DNA from: Duganella sp. BuS-21
Lineage (GTDB): Bacteria > Pseudomonadota > Gammaproteobacteria > Burkholderiales > Burkholderiaceae_D
Direction: 5' to 3'
DNA length: 64,000 nt
Assembly: GCA_041874725.1 (NCBI GenBank)
Contig: CP097466.1
Coordinates: 6,425,672 to 6,489,671 of the forward strand
Below are positions 25,950 to 35,681 of this stretch, piece after piece; the first letter of the stretch is position 1; each line of letters starts with the position of its first letter. The notes beneath the pieces were generated by a model. It searched no databases. It was not told where the DNA came from and saw only the letters and a list, made by a program, of their open reading frames with translations. The position numbers were made by a program, and so were the translations under genes.

Positions 25950-26143
25950 AACGTTAGCTCCTGCGACTAACAGGAAGCGTTTATAGGAATAAGAAGTATT
26001 ACATTGAATGTTTGTTGATACATACAATCATTACCCACCCACACAGTTCCCCGTGTGGGTCATAACAATTACTTTACTTCTTCCAGATTGTTAAAGAACG
26101 AGAACTGCTCTTACCTAAAGCGCAGAGCCTTACGTAAAAGCGG

Positions 26144-26219
26144 TGGTGGAGGATGACGGGATCGAACCGACGACCCCCTGCTTGCAAAGCAGGTGCTCTC
26201 CCAGCTGAGCTAATCCCCC
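26144..26219 (-). tRNA. tRNA-Ala(TGC), operon B
   Basis: Identical 76-nt sequence to 16611-16686, anticodon TGC. Confidence 0.97.
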
Positions 26220-26240
26220 ATTGGGTATTTCTAAATACCG

Positions 26241-26264
26241 GCAACTGGTAGGGCTGGTTGGACT
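26241..26264. repeat. 24-bp duplicate of the tRNA-Ile 3' end in the spacer
   Basis: The 24 bp at 26241-26264 repeat 26290-26313 exactly; they include the CCA end and the acceptor/T-arm part of tRNA-Ile. The second copy is part of the intact tRNA gene and the first is an isolated remnant. Operon A lacks it. Confidence 0.85.
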
Positions 26265-26294
26265 AGCGTCCACCTTACCTCCTCAGTCTGCAAC

Positions 26295-26371
26295 TGGTAG
26301 GGCTGGTTGGACTCGAACCAACGACCCCCGCGTTATCAACACGGTGCTCTAACCAGCTGAGCTACAGCCCC
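26295..26371 (-). tRNA. tRNA-Ile(GAT), operon B
   Basis: Identical 77-nt sequence to 16700-16776, anticodon GAT. A 3' fragment of it is duplicated immediately downstream. Confidence 0.97.
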
Positions 26372-26446
26372 AATATTTGCTGTTCTTTTATTGTCTACAG
26401 TCGATAAGTGTGAGCGCTTGAAATGTTCCGAAGAACCTGCAAACTC

Positions 26447-27981
<1,535 letters not shown>

Positions 27982-28180
27982 TCTCTGTTTAGTGACCACT
28001 GCTGGCCACTGGTTCGCTCTTACTCAAAATACTGACAGTATTTCTACTGAATATTTATTGCTTGAGCATTTAATGCTTTTTGTTGCAGCATCAAACGCCC
28101 ACATTTATCGACTGTAAATTTTTAAAGATCATTCTGTGTTGCAGCTGAAGAAGCGTTTTGTTCTTCAGCGAAGAGGCAAG

Positions 28181-28209
28181 AGTATGAAGCGTTTCGCACA
28201 TCTCGTCAA
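28181..28209 (-). promoter_or_regulatory. rRNA operon B promoter
   Basis: Minus strand TTGACG-N17-CATACT (-35 at 28209-28204, -10 at 28186-28181). The leader matches operon A up to about 150 nt before 16S and then diverges, yet the -35 hexamer and spacing are kept. Confidence 0.72.
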
Positions 28210-28309
28210 CCCCTACTTTTTCTCGCTAACTTCACATTGTCATGTGTTGTCTTGCGAGGGACAGAATCATAACAAGGGCCGCCGCGTCTGGCAAGGGTAA
28301 AATACACGG

Positions 28310-29782
28310 ATGTCTATCTTACTTACCACGCTTAACGCGCGCTACACCCACGCTTCGCTGGGATTGCGCTATTTGCTCGCCAATATGGGCGAGTTGCAGG
28401 AGCAAACGCGCCTGCAGGAATTCGTCATCGGCGCCAAGGCGACCGAGATCGTTGAACGCATCCTGTCGTATGCACCGAAGATCGTCGGCTTCGGCATCTA
28501 TATATGGAACGTCGACGAGACCACCAAGGTCGTGGCCATGCTCAAGCGCGTGGCACCGCAGGTGGTGGTGGTGCTGGGCGGCCCCGAAGTCTCGCATGAG
28601 ACCAACGAGCAGGAGATCGTCAAACTGGCCGACTATGTGATTACCGGCTGGGGCGACGTGACCTTCCCCAAGCTGTGCGGCGAAATCCTGAATGGCCCCA
28701 AGCCGCTGATGAAGCTGCACGCCGGCGTGCAGCCGCCCATGGCGGAGATCAAGCTGCCCTACTCTCTATATAGTGACGACGATATCAAGAACCGCACCCT
28801 GTACGTGGAGGCCTCGCGCGGCTGCCCGTTCAAGTGCGAGTTCTGCCTGTCGGCGCTGGACAAGACGGCCTGGCCGTTTGCGCTCGATAGCTTCCTGGGC
28901 GAGATGGAGTCGCTGCACCAGCGCGGCGCGCGTCTGTTCAAGTTTGTCGACCGTACCTTCAACCTGAATATCAAGACCAGCTTGAAGATTATGCAGTTCT
29001 TCCTCGATAAGCTGGAGGCCAACCCGGACGATCCGGTGTATGCCCACTTCGAGCTGGTGCCCGACCATCTGCCCGATGCGTTGAAAGAAGGTATCGCCAA
29101 GTTCCCGCCCGGTGCGCTGCAATTCGAGATCGGCATCCAGAGCTTCAATCCGGCGGTGCAGACGCTGGTCAGCCGCAAGCAGGACAACCAGAAAGCGGCC
29201 GACAATATCCGCTGGCTGACCAAGCAGTCGCACGCCCACATGCACGTGGATTTGATCGCCGGCCTGCCCGGCGAGACGGTGGAGAGTTTTGCCGAAGGCT
29301 TCAACAAGCTGTGGGCGCTGGAGCCGCACGAGATCCAGTTCGGGATTTTGAAGCGCCTGCGCGGCACGCCGATCATCCGGCACACGCAGGAATTCGGCAT
29401 GGTGTACGACCCGTATGCGCCGTACACCATCCTGGCCAACAAGGACATCGACTTCACCACCATGCAGCGACTGGTGCGGTTTGCGCGCTACTGGGATTTG
29501 GTGGCAAACTCTGGACGCTTCGGCCATACGCTGCCGGTGCTGCTGGGCGACGCGCCGTTCCAGCGGTTTATGGCGTTTTCGGATTGGCTGTATGCGAATA
29601 CCGATGCCACGCACCGCATTGCGCTGGAGCGGCTGGTGGCGATGGTGGCGCGCTATTTGCAGGCGCAGGGCATGGACAAGGCGGATGCCGAGGCGCTGCT
29701 GGCTAGCGATTATGCGGGGGCGAAACCCAAACCCGTCGAGACCCCGGCACCCAAGCGGCAGGCCCGGAGGCTGGCTGCCTGA
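28310..29782 (+). CDS. B12-binding radical SAM protein (DUF4080 C-terminus)
   Basis: A 490-residue protein. The N-terminal cobalamin-binding-like domain (1-150) contains VVVLGGPEVSHE. The radical SAM core has the 4Fe-4S motif CPFKCEFC (ASRGCPFKCEFC), and the TIM-barrel motif FEIGIQS and VDLIAGLPGET are present. The C-terminal part fits DUF4080, which follows this type of radical SAM protein. The reaction is not known. The start at 28310 lies about 100 bp from the rRNA operon B promoter, divergent. The last 25 residues are basic and proline-rich. Confidence 0.85.
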   Translation: MSILLTTLNARYTHASLGLRYLLANMGELQEQTRLQEFVIGAKATEIVERILSYAPKIVGFGIYIWNVDETTKVVAMLKRVAPQVVVVLGGPEVSHETNEQEIVKLADYVITGWGDVTFPKLCGEILNGPKPLMKLHAGVQPPMAEIKLPYSLYSDDDIKNRTLYVEASRGCPFKCEFCLSALDKTAWPFALDSFLGEMESLHQRGARLFKFVDRTFNLNIKTSLKIMQFFLDKLEANPDDPVYAHFELVPDHLPDALKEGIAKFPPGALQFEIGIQSFNPAVQTLVSRKQDNQKAADNIRWLTKQSHAHMHVDLIAGLPGETVESFAEGFNKLWALEPHEIQFGILKRLRGTPIIRHTQEFGMVYDPYAPYTILANKDIDFTTMQRLVRFARYWDLVANSGRFGHTLPVLLGDAPFQRFMAFSDWLYANTDATHRIALERLVAMVARYLQAQGMDKADAEALLASDYAGAKPKPVETPAPKRQARRLAA

Positions 29783-29808
29783 GGCTTCCAACCCGCAAAC
29801 CGGAGACA

Positions 29809-29838
29809 GGGGTCTGTCCCCGTACGGGGACAGACCCC
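29809..29838. repeat. perfect 30-bp palindrome (GGGGTCTGTCCCC arms)
   Basis: The arm GGGGTCTGTCCCCGT is followed by its exact reverse complement. It lies 27 bp after the radical SAM gene and 90 bp before the MlaE-like gene. It lacks a T-tract, so it is not a standard terminator; it looks like a dispersed intergenic repeat unit of this family of genomes (recall, not searched). Confidence 0.7.
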
Positions 29839-29928
29839 GCTTTGCTTTGGGTCTTACTTATGAGCGAGGGCGCACCCCGGCGCCAAGCTTTGGTAGCCTC
29901 CGGGGCCAAACTCCCTTAAACTTGCGCT

Positions 29929-31044
29929 ATGCCTACTGCCCAAGAGCCTACCCTCACCCTCAATGCCGGCGCCGTCGCCGCTACCGGCACCTGGCAAGTG
30001 CACGCTCTGGCGCAGGGCAAGGCGATGTCCACCATCTCCACTTTCCTGAAATCTCTGAAGGGCGACCTGAAATGGGACCTGTCGGCCATCGACAGCATGG
30101 ACCACATCGGCGCCCAGTTGTTCTGGAATGCCTGGGGCAAGACCCGCCCCGCCAGCCTGCAGCTGGCGCCGGGCATGGAAGAATTTTTCAAGCGCCTTGA
30201 AACCACCGGTACGTTGGAACTCCCGCGCCATCGCCAGAACCGCCTGACGCTGGTGATGAAGCTGGGCTTCGCCATGTTGCTGTTCTTCGAACACCTGACC
30301 GGCCTGCTGCGCCTGATCGGCCAGGTGGTGCTGGACTGCTGGCGGTTCCTGCGCCATCCGCTGCAAGGGCCGTGGAAGGAAATCTCCGCCAATATCTATC
30401 ACGCCGGCTTCCAGGCGCTGGGCATCACGGCGCTGGTGGGCTTCCTGATCGGCGTGGTGTTTTCCTTCCTGTCGGCCCAGCAGCTGCGCAACTTCGGCGG
30501 CGATATCTATCTGGTCAACCTGCTCGGCATGAGCATCATCCGCGAACTGGGCCCGCTGCTGGCGGCGATCCTGGTGGCCGGCCGCTCCGGTTCCTCCATC
30601 ACCGCGCAACTGGGCGTGATGCGCGTGACCGAGGAGCTGGACGCCATGCTGGTGATGGGCATCTCGCACGGCTTCCGCCTGATCATGCCCAAGGTGCTGG
30701 CACTGGCGATCGCCATGCCGCTGCTGGTGATCTGGACCGACACCATCGCGCTGCTGGGCGGCATGCTGTCGGCGAAACTGGAACTGAACCTGTCGCCGCA
30801 ATACTTCCTGCTCAAGCTCCCCGAAGCCGTACCGCTGGCGAACTACATGATCGGCATCGGCAAGGGCGTGGTGTTCGGCATGCTGATCGCACTGGTGTCT
30901 TGCCACTTCGGCCTGCGCATCAAGCCGAATACCGAGAGCCTGGGTCGCGGCACCACCACCTCGGTGGTGACGGCAATTACGGCGGTGATCCTGGCCGATG
31001 CGGTGTTCGCGATTGTGTTCAGCGGCGTGGGGTTCACCCGATGA
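29929..31044 (+). CDS. MlaE/YrbE-type ABC permease with N-terminal STAS-like domain
   Basis: A 371-residue inner membrane permease. Residues 1-90 form a soluble STAS-like domain (DLSAIDSMDHIGAQLFW), an extension found in a subset of MlaE proteins. The rest holds about five membrane segments and the MlaE signature, including LGMSIIRELGPLLAAILVAGRSGSSITAQLG. It works with the ATPase and MCE protein encoded next, moving phospholipids or other lipids across the periplasm. Its TGA overlaps the ATPase ATG (ATGA). Confidence 0.9.
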   Translation: MPTAQEPTLTLNAGAVAATGTWQVHALAQGKAMSTISTFLKSLKGDLKWDLSAIDSMDHIGAQLFWNAWGKTRPASLQLAPGMEEFFKRLETTGTLELPRHRQNRLTLVMKLGFAMLLFFEHLTGLLRLIGQVVLDCWRFLRHPLQGPWKEISANIYHAGFQALGITALVGFLIGVVFSFLSAQQLRNFGGDIYLVNLLGMSIIRELGPLLAAILVAGRSGSSITAQLGVMRVTEELDAMLVMGISHGFRLIMPKVLALAIAMPLLVIWTDTIALLGGMLSAKLELNLSPQYFLLKLPEAVPLANYMIGIGKGVVFGMLIALVSCHFGLRIKPNTESLGRGTTTSVVTAITAVILADAVFAIVFSGVGFTR

Positions 31045-31883
31045 GCGAACAGGAAAACACCTGCGGCCCCGGCACCGGCGAACTGACGCTCGACGGCAGC
31101 GTACCGGTGGTCGAGATCACCGGCCTGTGGACCAAGTATGGTCGCACCGTGGTGCATCAGGATTTGAACCTGGAGATCCAGCAGGGCGAAATCATGTCCA
31201 TCGTCGGCGGCTCCGGCACCGGCAAGACCACGCTGGTGCGGCAGATGCTGGGCCTCGAACGGCCGGCGCGCGGCTGCGTGCGCGTGTTCGGCGAAGACAT
31301 CAGCGAGATCGATTCCGACCAGCTGCAGCAGTTGCGCAATCACTGGGGCATGTTGTTCCAGCAGGGCGCGCTGTATTCGGCGCTGACGGTGTTCGAGAAC
31401 ATCGCCCAGCCGATGCGCGAACTGCAGGTGCTGCCGGATGACCTGGTGCGCGACGCCGTGCTGCTGAAGATGAACATGGTGGGCCTGGGCCCCGAGCACG
31501 CCAACAAGATGCCGTCCGACCTGTCGGGCGGCATGGTCAAGCGCGTGGCCCTGGCGCGCGCCCTGGCGCTGGAGCCCAAGCTGCTGTTCCTGGACGAACC
31601 GACCGCCGGCCTCGATCCCGATCTGTCGGAAGCCTTTGTGGCGCTGATCAAATCGCTGCACCGCGAGCTGGGACTGACGGTGGTCATGGTGACCCATGAT
31701 CTGGATACGCTGTTCGCGCTGTCCACCCGCATCGCGGTGCTGGCGGAAAAACACGTAATCGCGCTTGGCCCGCTGCGCGACGTGCTGAAAGTCGACCACC
31801 CGTTCATCAAGGAATTCTTCCTCGGTGACCGTGGCCGCCGCGCCCTTGAGGCGCTGGAAGAAAAAACATCAACGGAGCCCTGA
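31041..31883 (+). CDS. MlaF-type ABC transporter ATPase
   Basis: A 280-residue ATPase with Walker A GGSGTGKTT, Q-loop LFQQGALYSALTVFENI, signature LSGGM, Walker B LLFLDEPTAGLDP and switch His in VMVTHD. QQGALYSALTV and the RVALARALA region are typical of MlaF-like enzymes. ATG at 31041 overlaps the permease stop; the larger open frame upstream is an out-of-frame shadow of the permease. Its TGA overlaps the MCE gene start by 1 nt, so the operon is tightly coupled. Confidence 0.92.
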   Translation: MSEQENTCGPGTGELTLDGSVPVVEITGLWTKYGRTVVHQDLNLEIQQGEIMSIVGGSGTGKTTLVRQMLGLERPARGCVRVFGEDISEIDSDQLQQLRNHWGMLFQQGALYSALTVFENIAQPMRELQVLPDDLVRDAVLLKMNMVGLGPEHANKMPSDLSGGMVKRVALARALALEPKLLFLDEPTAGLDPDLSEAFVALIKSLHRELGLTVVMVTHDLDTLFALSTRIAVLAEKHVIALGPLRDVLKVDHPFIKEFFLGDRGRRALEALEEKTSTEP

Positions 31884-32821
31884 TGGAAAACCGATCCCAT
31901 GCCCTGACTACCGGCTTCTTCACGATCACGCTGCTGATAGCGGCGATCCTGTACGGCCTTTGGTTCAACCGCGACCGTGTCGAGCGCGTGCCCTACATGA
32001 TCGCCACCGCGCAATCGGTGCCGGGCCTGAACCCGCAGGCGCCGATCCGCTACCGTGGCCTGGAGGTGGGCCGCGTCGATGCGATCGACTTCGACCCGAA
32101 GGTGGCGGGCCAGATCATCGTCACCCTGAGCATCGACACCGATGCGCCGATCACCACCACCACCTTCGCCGGCCTGGGTTACCAGGGCGTGACCGGCATC
32201 GCCTTCATCGCGCTCGACGACGACGCGGTCGGCCCGCCGCGCCTGCCTTCGAGCGCCGAACATCCGGCGCGCATTCCGCTGCGTCCCGGCCTGTTCGACC
32301 AGCTGGAAAAGCGCGGCAAGGAGATCCTGACGCAAACCGAGGAAGTCACGCGCCGCCTGAATACCCTGCTCAATCCGGAAAACCAGAAAGTGATCCTGGG
32401 CGCGTTTGCCGACGTCAGCGAGACCGCGCAGAAGTACCGCGAGCTGCCGGAAAAACTGCAGCCGACCATCGACAAGCTGCCGGCGCTGGCCGACCAGACC
32501 CAGAAAACCCTGAACTCCGTGACCGCGCTGGCCACCGACGTCAACAAGCTGACCACCGGCCTGCAGGCCAAGGGCGGCCCGATCGACCGCATCACCACCA
32601 CCGTCGAGCACATCGGCGGCTCGGTGGACGCAGTGGCCGGCGGCCTGGAACTTGACACGCTGCCGCAGGTGAATTCGCTGTCGGACGAAACCCGCGCTTC
32701 CATGCGCGCGCTGCGCAAAACCATGAACAAGATTAACGACCGCCCGCAAAGCCTGATCTTCGGCGCCCCCGGCGCGCCGCCCGGCCCGGGTGAAGAAGGC
32801 TTCACCGCCCAGTCCAAATAA
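31883..32821 (+). CDS. MCE-domain (MlaD-like) protein
   Basis: A 312-residue protein with a single N-terminal membrane anchor (TTGFFTITLLIAAILYGLWF) and a periplasmic MCE domain (about 40-120: VPGLNPQAPIRYRGLEVGRVDAIDF...GVTGIAFIALDD). A helical, coiled-coil-prone tail (140-280) can extend across the periplasm, as in single-domain MCE proteins that form hexamers. It is the substrate-carrying part of the transporter encoded by the two preceding genes. Confidence 0.9.
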   Translation: MENRSHALTTGFFTITLLIAAILYGLWFNRDRVERVPYMIATAQSVPGLNPQAPIRYRGLEVGRVDAIDFDPKVAGQIIVTLSIDTDAPITTTTFAGLGYQGVTGIAFIALDDDAVGPPRLPSSAEHPARIPLRPGLFDQLEKRGKEILTQTEEVTRRLNTLLNPENQKVILGAFADVSETAQKYRELPEKLQPTIDKLPALADQTQKTLNSVTALATDVNKLTTGLQAKGGPIDRITTTVEHIGGSVDAVAGGLELDTLPQVNSLSDETRASMRALRKTMNKINDRPQSLIFGAPGAPPGPGEEGFTAQSK

Positions 32822-32832
32822 GGGATAACGAG

Positions 32833-33447
32833 ATGATCATGACCACCGTACGCAACACCATCACGATCGCCGCCATGGCCGTTATGCTTGGCGCCTGCGC
32901 CAGCAAGGGCCAGCCGACCGCGCAGTACGACTTCGGCCCGCTGCCGGCGCCCGCTGTCGGCACCAACGCCGGCGCGGCGGTCGGCGCCATCATCGTGGCC
33001 GACATCACCGGCCCGGCCGCGCTGGAGACGGAGCGCATGCATTACCGGCTGCTGTATGCCGACGCTCGCCAGTCGCGCCCTTACGCCTACAACCAGTGGG
33101 TCAGTACGCCGGCACAGCTGCTCACCCAGCGCATGAAGGCGCGCCTGTCGCAAGCCGGCGTGAAGGTGCTGTCGACCACCGACGCCGCCGCCAGCGCCAC
33201 CGTGCTGCGCATGGAGGTGGAGGACTTCGCCCAGAACTTCGACAGCGCCACCGGCAGCCAGGGCGTGGTGCGCCTGCGCGCCTCGGTGTTCCGTAATCAT
33301 CGGCTGGTGGATCAACAGTCCTTCAGCGCCAGCAGCGCCGCGCCGAGCGCCGATGCCGCCGGCGGCGCGCGCGCCCTGGCCGAAGCCAGCGATACCGTCG
33401 CCGCCGACCTGATCACCTGGCTGGCGGCCCTGCCGCCGTCGACATGA
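32833..33447 (+). CDS. ABC-type transport auxiliary lipoprotein (PqiC/YmbA-like)
   Basis: A 204-residue lipoprotein: signal peptide with lipobox MLGAC (TIAAMAVMLGAC), followed by a PqiC/MlaB-operon auxiliary domain beginning YDFGPL. These outer-membrane lipoproteins dock the MCE tunnel. It starts 11 nt after the MCE gene with GGGATAACGAG in front, and its stop overlaps the VanZ-like start by 4 nt. MIMTTV offers two starts; the first is used here. Confidence 0.85.
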   Translation: MIMTTVRNTITIAAMAVMLGACASKGQPTAQYDFGPLPAPAVGTNAGAAVGAIIVADITGPAALETERMHYRLLYADARQSRPYAYNQWVSTPAQLLTQRMKARLSQAGVKVLSTTDAAASATVLRMEVEDFAQNFDSATGSQGVVRLRASVFRNHRLVDQQSFSASSAAPSADAAGGARALAEASDTVAADLITWLAALPPST

Positions 33448-34628
33448 CGGCAACCACGCCGACGCCGCCATCGGCGCCCGCGCCCGCGCCAGACAAGCCC
33501 GTCCTGGCGCCGGTCAGCAAGACCTCGCCGCTCACGCGCGCGGCGCTGCTGGCCTACCTGCTGCTGATCATCTACGCCAGCTGGTTCCCGTTCTCGGGCT
33601 GGCACAACCAGGGCCTGTCGCCGCTGATCTTCCTTGAGTCGACCAGCATGCCGCGTTACTGGACCAAGTTCGACGCCATCATCAACGTCATCGGCTACAT
33701 CCCGCTGGGTATCCTGACCGCCTATGCGCTGTACCCGCGCATCAAGGGCATCTGGGCGCTGCTGCTGGCCGCCGCCGCCGGCCTGCTGGTGTCCGGCATC
33801 ATGGAGGCGGTGCAGACCTACCTGCCCAGCCGCGTCTCCTCCAACCTGGACTTCTACACCAACGCCGCCGGCTGCGCGCTCGGCGGCCTGATCGGCGTGC
33901 TGACCGTGCGCCGCCTGCTCGATCAGAGCCAGCTGCAGCGCCTGCGCCGCGCCTGGTTCGCGCCGCATGCCAGCCAGGGCCTGGTGCTGCTGGCCCTGTG
34001 GCCGCTGGCGCAGATCTATCCGCAAAACTTTTTATACGGTTTAGGCCAATTGCTGCCCATCCTGTCGGACTGGCTGTCGGAGCTGCTCGACATGGAAATC
34101 GACCTCGCCAGCCTGATCCGCCCGGAGGTGGACCTCACGGTGGAACAATACTGGCTGTCCGAAACCATCATCACCGCCTGCGGCATGGTGGGCGCCGGCC
34201 TGACCCTGCTTTGCCTGATGCGCCGGCCGTCGCCGCGCGGGCTGCTGCTGTCGGCCATGATCGCTTCCTCCATCTTGGTCAAGGCGCTGGCCTCGGCACT
34301 GCTGTTCGCGCCGGAAAACGCCTTCGTCTGGGTCACGCCCGGCGCCGAGGGCGGCTTTTTGATCGGCGCCATCATGCTGGCCGGCCTGGCCTACGCCCCG
34401 CACGTGGCGCAGCGGCGGCTGGCGGTCACCACGCTGCTGCTGGGCCTGGTCATCATCAACACCACCCCGGCCAACCCGTATTTCGTGGCCACGTTGCAGA
34501 CCTGGGTCCAGGGCAAATTCCTGAATTTCAACGGCGCGGCGCAGTTCCTGTCGCTGCTATGGCCGTTCTTCGCGCTGTGGTTCCTGTGGCTGCCGTCCCA
34601 CAAGCTGAACGCCGCCAAGGTATCATAG
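33444..34628 (+). CDS. VanZ-like membrane protein
   Basis: A 394-residue polytopic protein. After a proline-rich cytoplasmic start, the first half shows the VanZ pattern: WFPFSGW at the first membrane segment, DAIINVIGYIPLGI, and VSGIMEAVQTYLPSRVSSNLDFYTNAAG. The second half adds more membrane segments of unknown role. It is translationally coupled (ATGA) to the lipid-transport lipoprotein, so it may belong to that envelope operon. Function is not established. Confidence 0.8.
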   Translation: MTATTPTPPSAPAPAPDKPVLAPVSKTSPLTRAALLAYLLLIIYASWFPFSGWHNQGLSPLIFLESTSMPRYWTKFDAIINVIGYIPLGILTAYALYPRIKGIWALLLAAAAGLLVSGIMEAVQTYLPSRVSSNLDFYTNAAGCALGGLIGVLTVRRLLDQSQLQRLRRAWFAPHASQGLVLLALWPLAQIYPQNFLYGLGQLLPILSDWLSELLDMEIDLASLIRPEVDLTVEQYWLSETIITACGMVGAGLTLLCLMRRPSPRGLLLSAMIASSILVKALASALLFAPENAFVWVTPGAEGGFLIGAIMLAGLAYAPHVAQRRLAVTTLLLGLVIINTTPANPYFVATLQTWVQGKFLNFNGAAQFLSLLWPFFALWFLWLPSHKLNAAKVS

Positions 34629-34655
34629 CGGCTACCATTTAAACGAGGCATGGCC

Positions 34656-34973
34656 ATGAGCGATACCCAATACTTCAAGCACCACGTGTTCTTCTGCATG
34701 AACAAGCGTGACGACGGCCGCAACAGCTGCGGCGACCACGGCGCGGAAGGCGCGCAAAAGCACGCCAAGAAACGTTGCAAGGAACTTAACCTGAACGGCG
34801 CCGGCAAGGTCCGTATCAACCAGGCCGGCTGCCTGGACCGCTGCGAAGAAGGCCCGGTGCTGGTGGTCTACCCGGAAGGTACCTGGTACACCTATGTCGA
34901 CAACAGCGATATCGATGAAATTATCGACACCCACCTGGTACAGGGCAAGCTTGTCGACCGTCTGAAAATCTAA
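34656..34973 (+). CDS. thioredoxin-like (2Fe-2S) ferredoxin
   Basis: A 105-residue protein with the Shethna/thioredoxin-like ferredoxin pattern: HVFFCMNKR...NSCG... and later NQAGCLDRCEEGPVLVVYP. The four cysteines are spaced to bind one 2Fe-2S cluster. ATG 34656 is preferred over 34650 because ACGAGG is then 7 nt away. It sits 3 nt before the hydrolase gene, so the two are cotranscribed. Confidence 0.85.
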   Translation: MSDTQYFKHHVFFCMNKRDDGRNSCGDHGAEGAQKHAKKRCKELNLNGAGKVRINQAGCLDRCEEGPVLVVYPEGTWYTYVDNSDIDEIIDTHLVQGKLVDRLKI

Positions 34974-34976
34974 TCC

Positions 34977-35639
34977 ATGAACAAGAGCGAAAAATTCACC
35001 CTGGCCGGCGGCGCCGGCCAAATGGAAGGCGTGATCGATTATCCGGAAGCGGAACCGCGCGGCGTGGCCCTGGTGGCCCATCCGCATCCACTGTACGGCG
35101 GCACCATGGACAACAAGGTGGCGGTGACCCTGATGCGCACCTTCGTCAGCCTCGGCTATGTGGTGGCGCGCATCAACTTCCGTGGCGTCGGCAAGTCGGA
35201 AGGCGGGCACGACCATGGCCAGGGCGAAACCGACGACATGGCCCTGCTGCATGCGTGGATGAGCGAAAAATATCCCGAACTGCCGCTCGCGCTGGCCGGC
35301 TTCTCCTTCGGCACCTATGTGCAGAGCCGCCTGGCCGAGCGCCTGGCCGCCGCCGGCAAGCCGGCCGAGCGCCTGGTGCTGGTCGGCGCGGCCGCCAAGA
35401 AATGGGAAATGGCCGCCATCCCGGCCGACACCATCCTGATCCACGGCGAAAACGACGACACCATCCCGCTGGTCGACGTGCTGGACTGGCTGCGCCCGCA
35501 GGACATTCCGGTGATCGTGATCCCCGGCGCCGACCACTTCTTCCACCGCAAACTCGGCCACATCAAGAGCTGGGTGATCCAGCTGTGGGGTGGCGGCGGC
35601 TTAACCGGGGCTGAAACGGACACCGCAAGCGCCGATTAA
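34977..35639 (+). CDS. alpha/beta hydrolase
   Basis: A 220-residue cytoplasmic hydrolase. Visible are the oxyanion segment HPHPLYGGTMDNKV, RGVGKSEG, the nucleophile elbow GFSFG (Ser), acid in HGENDDTIP and His in GADHFFHRKL. These are typical of the small dienelactone-hydrolase/KANL3-like family widely encoded near ferredoxin and D,D-carboxypeptidase genes in betaproteobacteria. Substrate unknown. Confidence 0.85.
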   Translation: MNKSEKFTLAGGAGQMEGVIDYPEAEPRGVALVAHPHPLYGGTMDNKVAVTLMRTFVSLGYVVARINFRGVGKSEGGHDHGQGETDDMALLHAWMSEKYPELPLALAGFSFGTYVQSRLAERLAAAGKPAERLVLVGAAAKKWEMAAIPADTILIHGENDDTIPLVDVLDWLRPQDIPVIVIPGADHFFHRKLGHIKSWVIQLWGGGGLTGAETDTASAD

Positions 35640-35681
35640 GCATCTATAATCTTTGGGCTTTTAACTTTTACACCAGATCAC

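Noticed and set aside
30372..31040. N-terminal extension of the MlaF-like frame
   Set aside because: Out-of-frame shadow of the permease; the ATPase family start is at 31041.
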